From: a virus
Virus record (IMG/VR): IMGVR_UViG_3300042319_001922
Coordinates: 1-64,000 of that record
DNA: 64,000 bases
Reading direction: 5' to 3' (one strand)
The notes beneath the pieces were generated by a model. The model made no database searches. It saw only the letters and a program-made list of their open reading frames with translations, and was not told the DNA's origin. Below, one piece after another: positions 29,780 to 36,860 of the stretch. Numbering within the stretch: the stretch's first letter is position 1; each line of letters opens with the position of its first letter. Position numbers and translations under genes: made by a program.

Positions 29780-30356
29780 CCGGGCGGCTCACACTTGCCA
29801 CTAGATCGCAGATGCCATGAGTCAGTGCTTCTTGTGCCGACAAATACACATCTTGCGGTGGCAGTAACACTCGTTGAATTTCTTCAAGAGATAGGCCTGT
29901 GCAAGTCTTGTACAGTTCTATCATTCTCTGTTGTGTAAGTTCAAATTCTTTCACTGTGGCAAACAACTCATGTACCTTGCCCGAACTTCCCCAGCTGAAC
30001 TGATGACTCAGGATACTGGTATTGGGTGTTAGAATTCTGCGTCCGGGAGTGCCGGCAATAAAAATACAAAGTCCAGCACTGGCAATCTGTCCCAGGCCCA
30101 CTGTCTTGATGGGAATCGATGATGAATTCATCACGTCAATCAATGCAAATGCAGATGACAAATCCCCACCCTCACTACAGATCATCAACAATAATTCCTT
30201 GTGTTTCTTCTTGCGAACAAGGGTTTCATGTAATATCCACTCTATCACTGGACGAACACTGTCATCTTCAATTTGATCCATAAGGACCATGATTCCCGAA
30301 TCATTCAAGGATTGAGTGTGTGTTTCAAATGCTGGAAGTTCTTTTTCTTGAGTCAT
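29769..30356 (-). CDS. Divergent ClpP-family protease, copy 2
   Basis: The 195-residue protein has S93 (GQIASAGLCIFIAG), H118 (SILSHQFSWGSSGK) and D169 (PPQDVYLSAQEALTHG), so the triad is intact, but GQIASAG replaces the usual GxAASMG and the N terminus (MTQEKELPAFETH) is unlike normal ClpP. It resembles SppA/ClpP-like or ClpP2-type proteins. It may form mixed rings with copy 1 or a separate protease. The two copies lie 1.5 kb apart around a + strand gene. Confidence 0.85.
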   Translation of the reverse strand: MTQEKELPAFETHTQSLNDSGIMVLMDQIEDDSVRPVIEWILHETLVRKKKHKELLLMICSEGGDLSSAFALIDVMNSSSIPIKTVGLGQIASAGLCIFIAGTPGRRILTPNTSILSHQFSWGSSGKVHELFATVKEFELTQQRMIELYKTCTGLSLEEIQRVLLPPQDVYLSAQEALTHGICDLVASVSRPVSR

Positions 30357-30453
30357 GGTCTATATAATCTACGTGTGGTTGGGCTAAATCAATATTTTAC
30401 AGCATGTCCAATATTTCTTCTAGTACTTATGTGGTCAATAAGTGTAGCTCTGA

Positions 30454-31491
30454 CTAACAACGCCCATTTCGAATAACCTGTATTTCAATCCGGTCCAGGT
30501 CCTGGGCTGGATTTTTGCCCAAATCCACCGACACAATGAATCTTTTGCTACGCACTGAATCAATATGCACTTCTTGCCCACCAATTTCTGCATAATACCA
30601 AGGTGCATACTGGGCATGAGATAATTCAGCCACAGCAAAGCAGTGCTGATATTGCACTGTGTTTTGTGTGTCCTTGATGGAGACCTGCACTCGCGGCCCC
30701 GACAATATCATTTCTCGTTGAATCAAATCGTACACCGCAGTATCATCATAAAAACTGGTGGCACGGCCCAGGACAGATACTACACTGGTGGTTTGACATT
30801 GGATAAACCACTTGCCGCAATCACTTCTTTGATTGGTGGCTTTCACAGCCTCGGCCAGACTGTTGATGTATTTTGAATTCCACGATATTGTGAATGGTAT
30901 TTGTAAATGTCCTTGGTGACCAGGAACAACCAGCACTTGTGTTTTTCCAATAACAATATCAAATGCACGAGCAGGATAGTCAGCCAGCACAGATCCCAAT
31001 AGGGTCATTGCAGTTGTTCTCTCTTGCTGGATAGTGTGTAATTGTACACTGACCCGATTTCCGTCAACGGTTCCTGCATCACGACTGACATTTAGCAACC
31101 GTTTGCTCAGTGCACTGTGACTGACCCAGACACGCATTGACATGCGCACCTGATTGCCCACCTGTTGCTGGTTTAATATTTCATAGTCACTCACATAGCC
31201 AGCGGCGTATGTAATAATTTCATTGCGTCGAATACGAGACTGTTCAACTTCAGTTTCACTTGTGACAATGGTTCCAACTGCACGTTCCACTGCCATTTGG
31301 AATCCAGTTTTACGTGCTTGATCAACTGTGACACCGGTGGACGTTACGTCAACTTGAAACACCCTCTGGCGATCCTTGAGAACCCATTGCGCCAAAGTGA
31401 TGCCAACTCCCAATGGGGTTGGTTGGTAAGATATACCGGCATCTGCATAGATGCTGACTGCGCACAGCAGACCAGCAATTGTGCGCTTCAT
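30454..31491 (-). CDS. Secreted FlgT/LPP20-like envelope protein
   Basis: The 345-residue protein has a signal peptide (MKRTIAGLLCAVSIYADAG). Residues about 45-130 have VFQVDVTSTGVTVDQARKTG, FQMAVERAVGTIVTSETEVE and YAAGYVSDYEILNQQQVGNQ then VRMSMRVWVSHSAL. This repeats the pattern of the FlgT N-terminal or LPP20 lipoprotein domain: an alternating A-x-x-A helix, then a strand pair. No lipobox is visible. It is the last gene of the operon from 32463, after two lipoproteins, so it probably acts in the periplasm or outer membrane of the host. Confidence 0.6.
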   Translation of the reverse strand: MKRTIAGLLCAVSIYADAGISYQPTPLGVGITLAQWVLKDRQRVFQVDVTSTGVTVDQARKTGFQMAVERAVGTIVTSETEVEQSRIRRNEIITYAAGYVSDYEILNQQQVGNQVRMSMRVWVSHSALSKRLLNVSRDAGTVDGNRVSVQLHTIQQERTTAMTLLGSVLADYPARAFDIVIGKTQVLVVPGHQGHLQIPFTISWNSKYINSLAEAVKATNQRSDCGKWFIQCQTTSVVSVLGRATSFYDDTAVYDLIQREMILSGPRVQVSIKDTQNTVQYQHCFAVAELSHAQYAPWYYAEIGGQEVHIDSVRSKRFIVSVDLGKNPAQDLDRIEIQVIRNGRC

Positions 31492-31492
31492 G

Positions 31493-32170
31493 TCATTGAC
31501 TCATCAATGTTCGTAAATTTTGACGGATAGGAGTGTGTTTCTCATCCCACCGATACACAACTCGCACAGTTTTGCCGTTGTTGATTATATCGCTTTCGAC
31601 CAGGTACAGGCCGCCAAGAATACCTTGATTGCGTACTGAAATGTTTGTTCGCACACGACTGGCAATACTCAGGGCATCGTTGCGGATGGCCACATTTTGT
31701 TCTGAATTAAGTTCACCTTTGTTGTCCGAATCATCATCACTGGCAATACTTGCAACTTCATCACGACTCTTGTTTGTTGCAAATTTGTTTGTTTTGTTGT
31801 CGCGAGCCTTTTCCAAGTTGCGGCTGATCATCAACACTGAAGTAGAACTGGTGATAGTTTCCTTGTTGATAAAATCATTCAGTGCTTTCTTGGCTTCAAG
31901 TTCGGCAACTCTAAATGCCTCACGCGATGCATTCTGACTTCCGCCCCAGACTGGTGCATATCCTGTGGTTTCAATTGCTTCCAATTTGCCCGACCAAGAA
32001 TACACAATTTTGACCCCTTGACGCTTGAAGTTATTTGTGAGTTTCTGTTCACTGATGGCCTGCTGTGGACCAGCCGGGATAGCATCCTTTGATGATACGT
32101 CAGCTAACCTGGTTGATCCACAAGCGGTCAACATAGCAACAACAGGTATTAGCAATAGAGTTTTTTTCAT
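31493..32170 (-). CDS. Lipoprotein of unknown function
   Basis: Start ATG 32170 was preferred to an earlier one because it directly precedes the signal MKKTLLLIPVVAMLTACGST with lipobox LTAC. The 225-residue mature protein has a helical middle region (REAFRVAELEAKKALNDFIN) and an acidic linker (ASDDDSDNKGELNSEQ). The ending ISVRNQGILGGLYLVESDII is beta. It is one base from the stop of the upstream entericidin-like gene. It probably sits on the outer membrane of the host. Confidence 0.75.
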   Translation of the reverse strand: MKKTLLLIPVVAMLTACGSTRLADVSSKDAIPAGPQQAISEQKLTNNFKRQGVKIVYSWSGKLEAIETTGYAPVWGGSQNASREAFRVAELEAKKALNDFINKETITSSTSVLMISRNLEKARDNKTNKFATNKSRDEVASIASDDDSDNKGELNSEQNVAIRNDALSIASRVRTNISVRNQGILGGLYLVESDIINNGKTVRVVYRWDEKHTPIRQNLRTLMSQ

Positions 32171-32171
32171 T

Positions 32172-32294
32172 TTATTTTCCCGACATTTTGTCTTTAGTAT
32201 AATCAGCAACTGATGAAATATCTTTGCCAAGCCCCGACACAGTTGAGCATGCGGCTAGTGTACTCGACAACACAAGTGCTATAAAGATTTTCAT
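32172..32294 (-). CDS. Entericidin-like lipoprotein, 40 residues
   Basis: From ATG 32294 the protein reads MKIFIALVLSSTLAACSTVS, then GLGKDISSVADYTKDKMSGK. The lipobox LAAC and the G-GKDISS-AD sequence match the entericidin A/B family of tiny bacterial lipoproteins, which form toxin-antidote pairs affecting membranes. Here only one copy is present. The start overlaps the stop of the upstream gene as ATGA. Confidence 0.75.
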   Translation of the reverse strand: MKIFIALVLSSTLAACSTVSGLGKDISSVADYTKDKMSGK

Positions 32295-32419
32295 TTTGCT
32301 AGATCCTGACTATGTGTTTTAACTGTGTCAACACCCTTGTCCAGCATCCGAGCAATACCAGAAAACCCCACTGTGGCCAAAATTAGCCCAAAAACTGTGC
32401 CAACAATAAAATTACGCAT
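32291..32419 (-). CDS. Single-span membrane micro-protein, 42 residues
   Basis: From ATG 32419 the protein reads MRNFIVGTVFGLILATVGFS, then GIARMLDKGVDTVKTHSQDL and AK. One N-terminal span is followed by an amphipathic tail. AAGGAG lies seven bases before the start. It leads the operon of four envelope genes. Confidence 0.75.
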   Translation of the reverse strand: MRNFIVGTVFGLILATVGFSGIARMLDKGVDTVKTHSQDLAK

Positions 32420-32462
32420 GATGCATCTCCTTGGTTACTAAAGAAAAAATCCTGTTATGCGT

Positions 32463-32491
32463 ATAATAGCACAACAGGATTTATTTGTCAA
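32463..32491 (-). promoter_or_regulatory. Promoter TTGACA-17-TATTAT for the envelope operon
   Basis: Minus-strand TTGACA (32491-32486) and TATTAT (32468-32463) are 17 bases apart. The -35 box overlaps the arm of the hairpin at 32491-32509, so a terminator and a promoter may share sequence. Confidence 0.75.
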
Positions 32492-32509
32492 GTGCTCTTA
32501 AAGAGCACT
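32491..32509 (-). terminator. Hairpin after the phasin-like gene, possible terminator
   Basis: A stem AGTGCTCTT/AAGAGCACT on the minus strand follows the phasin-like stop. No T-run follows, so it may instead be a regulatory hairpin overlapping the promoter's -35 box. Confidence 0.45.
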
Positions 32510-32515
32510 GGGTTA

Positions 32516-32791
32516 TTACTTTTTGGTTGTAGTAGCTGTGTAAGCTTTCATGATACCTTCACCAAATTTGGTGTAGTCGAACTTCATGGCATTCTGGCTT
32601 GCTTTGACCATTTCAGAACTGATTGTGGTAAATGTATCAATACCAACTTTTGCAGCCTTTTTGGTGTAGTCTGCTTGGGCGTCAATGAACTCATTCATGG
32701 CCTTGGCTGCTGTTTCGTTTTGTACAAAAGTCTTGACAAAAGTCTTTTTACCGGTTTGAACGGTGTCGATGATTGCGTCTGCTGTAAACAT
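32516..32791 (-). CDS. Phasin-like helical protein
   Basis: The 91-residue protein has NETAAKAMNEFIDAQADYTK and KAAKVGIDTFTTISSEMVKA, then FDYTKFGEGIMKAYTATTTK. The helical, amphipathic layout with alanine-rich heptads resembles phasins (PF09361-like), which coat polyhydroxyalkanoate granules, but other small helical proteins look alike. It has a good ribosome site (GGAG). It is a single-gene unit between a promoter and a hairpin. Confidence 0.5.
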   Translation of the reverse strand: MFTADAIIDTVQTGKKTFVKTFVQNETAAKAMNEFIDAQADYTKKAAKVGIDTFTTISSEMVKASQNAMKFDYTKFGEGIMKAYTATTTKK

Positions 32792-32851
32792 ATAATTCTC
32801 CTATTAAGCGAGTTTACTACAGGACCCGGCCTATCCAGCGTCCTATGTACT

Positions 32852-32881
32852 ATTATATATGATATCTATGTTGCATTGCAA
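32852..32881 (-). promoter_or_regulatory. Possible promoter TTGCAA-18-TATAAT for the phasin-like gene
   Basis: Minus-strand TTGCAA (32881-32876) and TATAAT (32857-32852) are 18 bases apart, leaving a leader of about 55 bases to the start. It lies in the divergent gap with the gene at 32958. Confidence 0.45.
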
Positions 32882-32957
32882 CATAAATTTCTAGTGTTTG
32901 ATCACTAATTTTTGGTATAAACCTTGTGAACAATAAATAAAAACATAGGAGAACACT

Positions 32958-33263
32958 ATGTTTAACAAAATTAAAGAATTATTGTTTGGTAAACCAGCTC
33001 AGACTGTTGCTGAAGTACCTTACAAGGTTGAAACACCTGTGGTGGACACTGCTGATATTGCTCTGGCACAACTGCCTGCCGGCGGCGCAGAAATTGCAGA
33101 CCGAACTACTCAAGCAGTGGTTGAAGGATCTACAAACAGGGTAGAAAAACCTGCGGCCAAGGCAGCATCACCTGCGGCCAAGGCACCTGTCAAGAAGCAA
33201 CAGTTTGAAAAGAAAGCAGCGCCACCAAAACCTCGAGTACCCCGAAAACCTGTTGCAAAATAA
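32958..33263 (+). CDS. Small basic protein with Pro/Ala/Lys-rich tail
   Basis: The 101-residue protein starts MFNKIKELLFGKPAQTVAEV and ends with KAPVKKQQFEKKAAPPKPRV then PRKPVAK. AGGAG lies before the start and ATAAATA upstream, followed by a strong terminator after the stop. The disordered C-terminal tail suggests nucleic-acid or protein binding. Function is not known. Confidence 0.65.
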   Translation: MFNKIKELLFGKPAQTVAEVPYKVETPVVDTADIALAQLPAGGAEIADRTTQAVVEGSTNRVEKPAAKAASPAAKAPVKKQQFEKKAAPPKPRVPRKPVAK

Positions 33264-33287
33264 AAAGCCCCGAAAGGGGCTTTTTTA
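33263..33287 (+). terminator. Strong rho-independent terminator
   Basis: The + strand has stem AAGCCCC/GGGGCTT with a short loop and a following TTTTTT. It ends the single-gene unit 32958-33263, and may also act as a barrier between the two strands. Confidence 0.9.
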
Positions 33288-33343
33288 TAAGTGCTGGTTA
33301 CGCAAATCCAGCGACACGCTATTTTGTGTCCGATTTCTAAGTA

Positions 33344-34099
33344 TTAATCAATTGCTTGGCTGACTAGATGCGCCCAGGCTCGATTGGTTTCAATGCCCGG
33401 ATGGAATTTATCACCGTTGTAGTCGTTGGCTGCATAAGCCATTTCATAGATACCGTTGCGTTGCGAATCAGAGAAAATCCATCTTGCCCAGTCTATGTCA
33501 TGAATCAAGGGCTGTAGTTCTGGATATTTCAGCACACCAAAATCTCCATTGGGACTACAATGATCTTGATGGTGCCAGTAGTTCACATAGCTCATGAAAT
33601 GGTAGGGTATGCCCCGAGCTTTGAGAAAATTCTGAGTTTTAACAATCTCCAGGAGATTGGTATGAGCCAGACTGAGATTTGAGCTAACACGATACATAGG
33701 CTTGAACAAGTCTGTAGCATCTGAATTCAATGTCCAGGGACCAAGAAACCCACCACTAAAAATATAGCCTAGGGTATTAGGGCCTGACTCCATCCGTCGA
33801 TAAAACTTGTATCTATCAAACAGTGCATGCAAGCTGGGTGTGCTGATGTCAGTTAAAAAATCTAACCTGCTAACGCCCGACCACATGATCAGCACATGAT
33901 CTGTTGTGCCAGGATTTTGTAACACGTGCCTAACTACACTGTTGGCTATGTACAGGTTGCCTGCGCCAGGCTCAGCTAGATTAGTAATCTCAAAATCTGG
34001 GCGCAGTTGTTGTAATGGAGTGGGCCAACATACATTTTTCGGACTGCCTGGATGTTCGGGCCAGTGTGTAAAACTGCAACCAGATATGAGTATTTGCAT
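33344..34099 (-). CDS. SGNH-like hydrolase
   Basis: Start ATG 34099 lies 13 bases after the pstS stop; a longer frame overlaps pstS. The 251-residue protein begins MQILISGCSFTHWPEHPG, where Cys-Ser replaces the usual GDS motif, and continues NLAEPGAGNLYIANSVVRHV (block II with Gly-Asn) and GDKFHPGIETNRAWAHLVSQ (the catalytic His, from DxxHP). This is the SGNH family found in many phages, which remove acyl or acetyl groups from sugars. It follows pstS in the phosphate island. Confidence 0.7.
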   Translation of the reverse strand: MQILISGCSFTHWPEHPGSPKNVCWPTPLQQLRPDFEITNLAEPGAGNLYIANSVVRHVLQNPGTTDHVLIMWSGVSRLDFLTDISTPSLHALFDRYKFYRRMESGPNTLGYIFSGGFLGPWTLNSDATDLFKPMYRVSSNLSLAHTNLLEIVKTQNFLKARGIPYHFMSYVNYWHHQDHCSPNGDFGVLKYPELQPLIHDIDWARWIFSDSQRNGIYEMAYAANDYNGDKFHPGIETNRAWAHLVSQAID

Positions 34100-34112
34100 T
34101 TTTGTGTTTGAT

Positions 34113-35117
34113 TTACTTGATCTGTGTCCAAACACGCTCACGGATCTGTTTTGTCAAACTGTCCGGCAATGCTACATAGTCTAAGTCTGCGGCATCTTTC
34201 TTGCCGTTCTTAAATGCCCAATCAAAGAACTTTAGTACTTCATCACTGTTAGCTTTGTTGGCAGGAGTCTTATACATGATAATGAAACTTGCTGAACTCA
34301 CAGGCCAAGCATTAGGATTCTTTTGATCCACAATACTCAGGCCCATACCAGGCACGCTAAACCAATCAGCACCATCTGCGGCTGCGGCAAATGTTAAGTC
34401 ATCTGGACTAACATACTTGCCACTCTTGTTCTGTAGTTGTAGGAATGTCATATTGTTTTTCTTAACATACGCATATTCTACATAACCTATTGAACCTTTG
34501 ATGCGGTTCACGTTGGCAGCAACACCTTCATTGCCCTTGCCACCCACTGAACTAGCAGCAGGCCATTTAACAGCAGCGCCACGACCTACACGTTGTAGCC
34601 ACTCAGGACTTACTGTGGCCAAATAGTCTGTCCAATTGAATGTTGTTCCACTACCGTCTGCACGATGTACAATGGTGATGTTTTCGTTAGGCAGGTTCTT
34701 ACCTGGATTCAATGCTGCTAATTTAGGATCATTCCACTTGGTGATGTTGCCCATAAACACTTCGGCCATGACTGGTCCAGTGATGCGTAGTTCGCCTGGC
34801 TTGAAACCGTCTAAGTTGACAACAGGAACTGTTCCGCCAATGATGGCAGGAAACTGTACTTGTCCCATCTTGTCTAAGTTCTCACCACTGACAGGTGCGT
34901 CTGTAGCACCAAAGTCTACGGTCTTTGCGTTGATTTGTCTAATACCACCTGAACTACCGATGCTTTGATAGTTCATACCAGTACCTGTGGCTTTTTTGTA
35001 GCCTTCAGCCCACTTGGCATAGATCGGAAATGGGAAGGTAGCGCCTGCTCCAGTAATGTCTGCGGCTTGTGCTGACATTGTTAATGCGGCTAATAAAATT
35101 GCTAGTAATTTGTTCAC
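34113..35117 (-). CDS. pstS: Phosphate-binding periplasmic protein PstS
   Basis: The protein starts at a GTG preceded by AAGGAG and has a signal peptide (MNKLLAILLAALTMSAQA). It has ITGAGATFPFPIYAKWAEGY, NYQSIGSSGGIRQINAKTVD, FGATDAPVSGENLDKMGQVQ and IVHRADGSGTTFNWTDY, all in PstS with phosphate-binding Thr, Ser and Asp positions. At 334 residues it is of normal length. It hands phosphate to the host PstCAB transporter. A tandem Pho-box-like site lies 40 bases upstream. PstS is a known auxiliary gene of cyanophages and pelagiphages. Confidence 0.95.
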   Translation of the reverse strand: MNKLLAILLAALTMSAQAADITGAGATFPFPIYAKWAEGYKKATGTGMNYQSIGSSGGIRQINAKTVDFGATDAPVSGENLDKMGQVQFPAIIGGTVPVVNLDGFKPGELRITGPVMAEVFMGNITKWNDPKLAALNPGKNLPNENITIVHRADGSGTTFNWTDYLATVSPEWLQRVGRGAAVKWPAASSVGGKGNEGVAANVNRIKGSIGYVEYAYVKKNNMTFLQLQNKSGKYVSPDDLTFAAAADGADWFSVPGMGLSIVDQKNPNAWPVSSASFIIMYKTPANKANSDEVLKFFDWAFKNGKKDAADLDYVALPDSLTKQIRERVWTQIK

Positions 35118-35156
35118 GGTGAATCTCCTTGTTGTGACAAACTTATTTAGGCTAAA

Positions 35157-35178
35157 TCATGTTACAATTTTGTTACAA
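35157..35178 (-). promoter_or_regulatory. Tandem Pho-box-like site upstream of pstS
   Basis: The minus strand has two adjacent 11-mers, TTGTAACAAAA and TTGTAACATGA, matching the CTGTxAx(4)-CTGTxAx type of direct repeat bound by PhoB dimers. Exactly seven bases later comes TAAATA (35149-35144), as at the plcP site. The pstS start lies 26 bases beyond that element. Confidence 0.75.
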
Positions 35179-35180
35179 AA

Positions 35181-35897
35181 CTATGACCAGTATTTAGATG
35201 AATCTAACCGGTCCCAATATGCTTTATTGTTACGGTTGACAAAATTTTTGATTAGGTATTTGCCCATGCCAAGATATCCCATCTTTTTGAATCTACGACT
35301 ATCCTGCCCAAAGTGATGACGAACAATTCTAAACTTTTTAGGACTGTATTTGCGACTTAAGAAGAAATCTTCGCTGGTGGAAAACTGTTCAGGGAAGCCG
35401 CCAAACTCTTCAAAACGATCTCTGCGTGTTAGCATAAATGCTCCAACGGCAAAAGGGGAGAAGAATTTTAGTGTGTGATTGATTACGTTAAATGCTGTAA
35501 ATCCAATCATGGCTCTTGGGTCTCGATCATAACATTTGATGTTTAATCCAATGAGGTCTAGATTCCTAGACTCTATCATATTAACAGCATCGTGGATAAC
35601 AGTATCCTTGAAGAAGCGAACATCAGCATCAATGAACAAGATGTAAGGAGTAGTGACTAGCTTGGCTCCGCGGTTCTTTGCAACAGATACAGGACCACCG
35701 TCGATAACTTCAACATTCAGTTCACCTTTCATTATTTGAATAACTTCGCGTGTGTTGTCGGTTGAGCAGTCAGCAATGATAATTCTGGTGTTGCCTATGG
35801 ATTGCTGACGCAAGTGCATTAGCAAATGTGCAATGTAGTTTTCCTCATTCTTGCAAGGAACTACAATGGTAATTTTATCGCTTATTGTCGTTTGCAT
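35181..35897 (-). CDS. GT2-type glycosyltransferase
   Basis: The 238-residue protein has IVVPCKNEENYIAHLLMHLR, then VSVAKNRGAKLVTTPYILFI and DADVRFFKD (the DxD motif), and SEDFFLSRKYSPKKFRIVRH (acceptor loop with the ED motif). It is a GT-A fold family 2 enzyme. A hydrophobic middle (FNVINHTLKFFSPFAVGAFM) could contact membranes or a lipid acceptor. It starts 21 bases after the plcP-like stop, with pstS as the next gene. In bacteria, PlcP and a glycosyltransferase together replace phospholipids with glycolipids, so a diacylglycerol acceptor is plausible. Confidence 0.8.
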   Translation of the reverse strand: MQTTISDKITIVVPCKNEENYIAHLLMHLRQQSIGNTRIIIADCSTDNTREVIQIMKGELNVEVIDGGPVSVAKNRGAKLVTTPYILFIDADVRFFKDTVIHDAVNMIESRNLDLIGLNIKCYDRDPRAMIGFTAFNVINHTLKFFSPFAVGAFMLTRRDRFEEFGGFPEQFSTSEDFFLSRKYSPKKFRIVRHHFGQDSRRFKKMGYLGMGKYLIKNFVNRNNKAYWDRLDSSKYWS

Positions 35898-35918
35898 TGT
35901 CCTTCTACCTTAAAATTA

Positions 35919-36800
35919 TTAAACTTTAGCTGCCATTTCATTGACGCCAAGGTCATCTCGCAACTTAGTTGATCTTTGAATGTTAGTTCTATTCTTCCGG
36001 GAATGTCCTGAGGGTTGTTCACGTGAACTGCTATCAGTATCAGTAGCCACATTGTCTTTCTCCTTGGTCCAAGTTATAATTTCCCAACGACCGTCCCAGT
36101 GTTCCACCAGTGCTGTACAGGATTCAACCCAATCACCGTCATTCATATATGCTACGCCGTTGATCTCTTTGATCTCTGCATGATGTATGTGTCCACAGAT
36201 GACACCATCAAATCCACGTTTCTTGCAGTAGTTGGCCAAGTTTTCTTCAAACTTGAACACAAAGTCTACTGCTTTTTTAACCTTGTACTTAAGATAACGG
36301 CTAAGGCTCCAGTAGCCAAACCCCAAGCGACGACGTACCCAATTAAACTTATTGTTGAGTTCAAGAACAAAGTCATACGCTTTATCTCCCAGAAATGCTA
36401 TCCATGGTGCCAGACGGGTAATGCCATCAAACAAGTCTCCGTGTACCACAAGATAGTGCTTACCGTCTGCACCTATGTGCTCTGTCTGATTGTGTATTTC
36501 TATTAGGCCAAATGAGAAACCATACGGTATCATGGGTCTTAAGAACTCATCGTGATTACCAGCAATGTACACAACGCGAGTACCACGCTTGGCATGCCCC
36601 AGTACTCTACGTACCACATTGGTATGACTTTGTTTCCAACGCCATTTGTTTTGCTGTATCTTCCATGCATCTATTATATCACCTACTAGATATAATGTAT
36701 CACATGAGTTGTGTTTGAGAAAGTTGTTGAGACGATCGGCTTGACAATCTTTGGTTCCAAGGTGGACATCACTGACAAAGATTGATCGATAAGTCTTCAT
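35919..36800 (-). CDS. PlcP/LpxH-like metallophosphoesterase (candidate phospholipase C)
   Basis: The 293-residue protein has IFVSDVHLGTKDCQADRLNN, LYLVGDIIDAWKIQQNKWRW, YIAGNHDEFLRP, LVVHGDLFDGITRLAPWIAF, LGDKAYDFVLELNNKFNWVR, RRLGFGYWSLSRYLKYKVKK and ICGHIHHAEIKEINGVAYMN, then DGDWVESCTALVEHWDG. This whole sequence of motifs fits PlcP, the phosphate-starvation phospholipase C of rhizobia and marine bacteria, rather than true LpxH. PlcP removes phosphocholine or phosphoethanolamine from membrane lipids. A tandem Pho-box-like site lies 18 bases upstream. The C-terminal 45 residues are an acidic/basic tail not in the family. Confidence 0.75.
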   Translation of the reverse strand: MKTYRSIFVSDVHLGTKDCQADRLNNFLKHNSCDTLYLVGDIIDAWKIQQNKWRWKQSHTNVVRRVLGHAKRGTRVVYIAGNHDEFLRPMIPYGFSFGLIEIHNQTEHIGADGKHYLVVHGDLFDGITRLAPWIAFLGDKAYDFVLELNNKFNWVRRRLGFGYWSLSRYLKYKVKKAVDFVFKFEENLANYCKKRGFDGVICGHIHHAEIKEINGVAYMNDGDWVESCTALVEHWDGRWEIITWTKEKDNVATDTDSSSREQPSGHSRKNRTNIQRSTKLRDDLGVNEMAAKV

Positions 36801-36817
36801 CTAGTATTTAAGACAAA

Positions 36818-36839
36818 GACTGTTACAACTTTGTTACAA
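36818..36839 (-). promoter_or_regulatory. Tandem Pho-box-like site upstream of the plcP-like gene
   Basis: The minus strand has TTGTAACAAAG followed by TTGTAACAGTC, then seven bases, then TAAATA (36810-36805). Order and spacing are the same as at pstS. The ATG at 36800 follows four bases after TAAATA, so the message may be leaderless. Confidence 0.7.
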
Positions 36840-36860
36840 ATTCACAACGTAACAGAATAT

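Noticed and set aside
30435-30638. Minus-strand frame of 67 codons
   Set aside because: It lies inside the end of the secreted FlgT-like gene in another frame, without a ribosome site.
32291-32419. Spanin pair from the 42-residue membrane peptide and lipoprotein
   Set aside because: The membrane peptide lacks the long coiled coil of an inner spanin, and the group is too far from the lysin at 19024.
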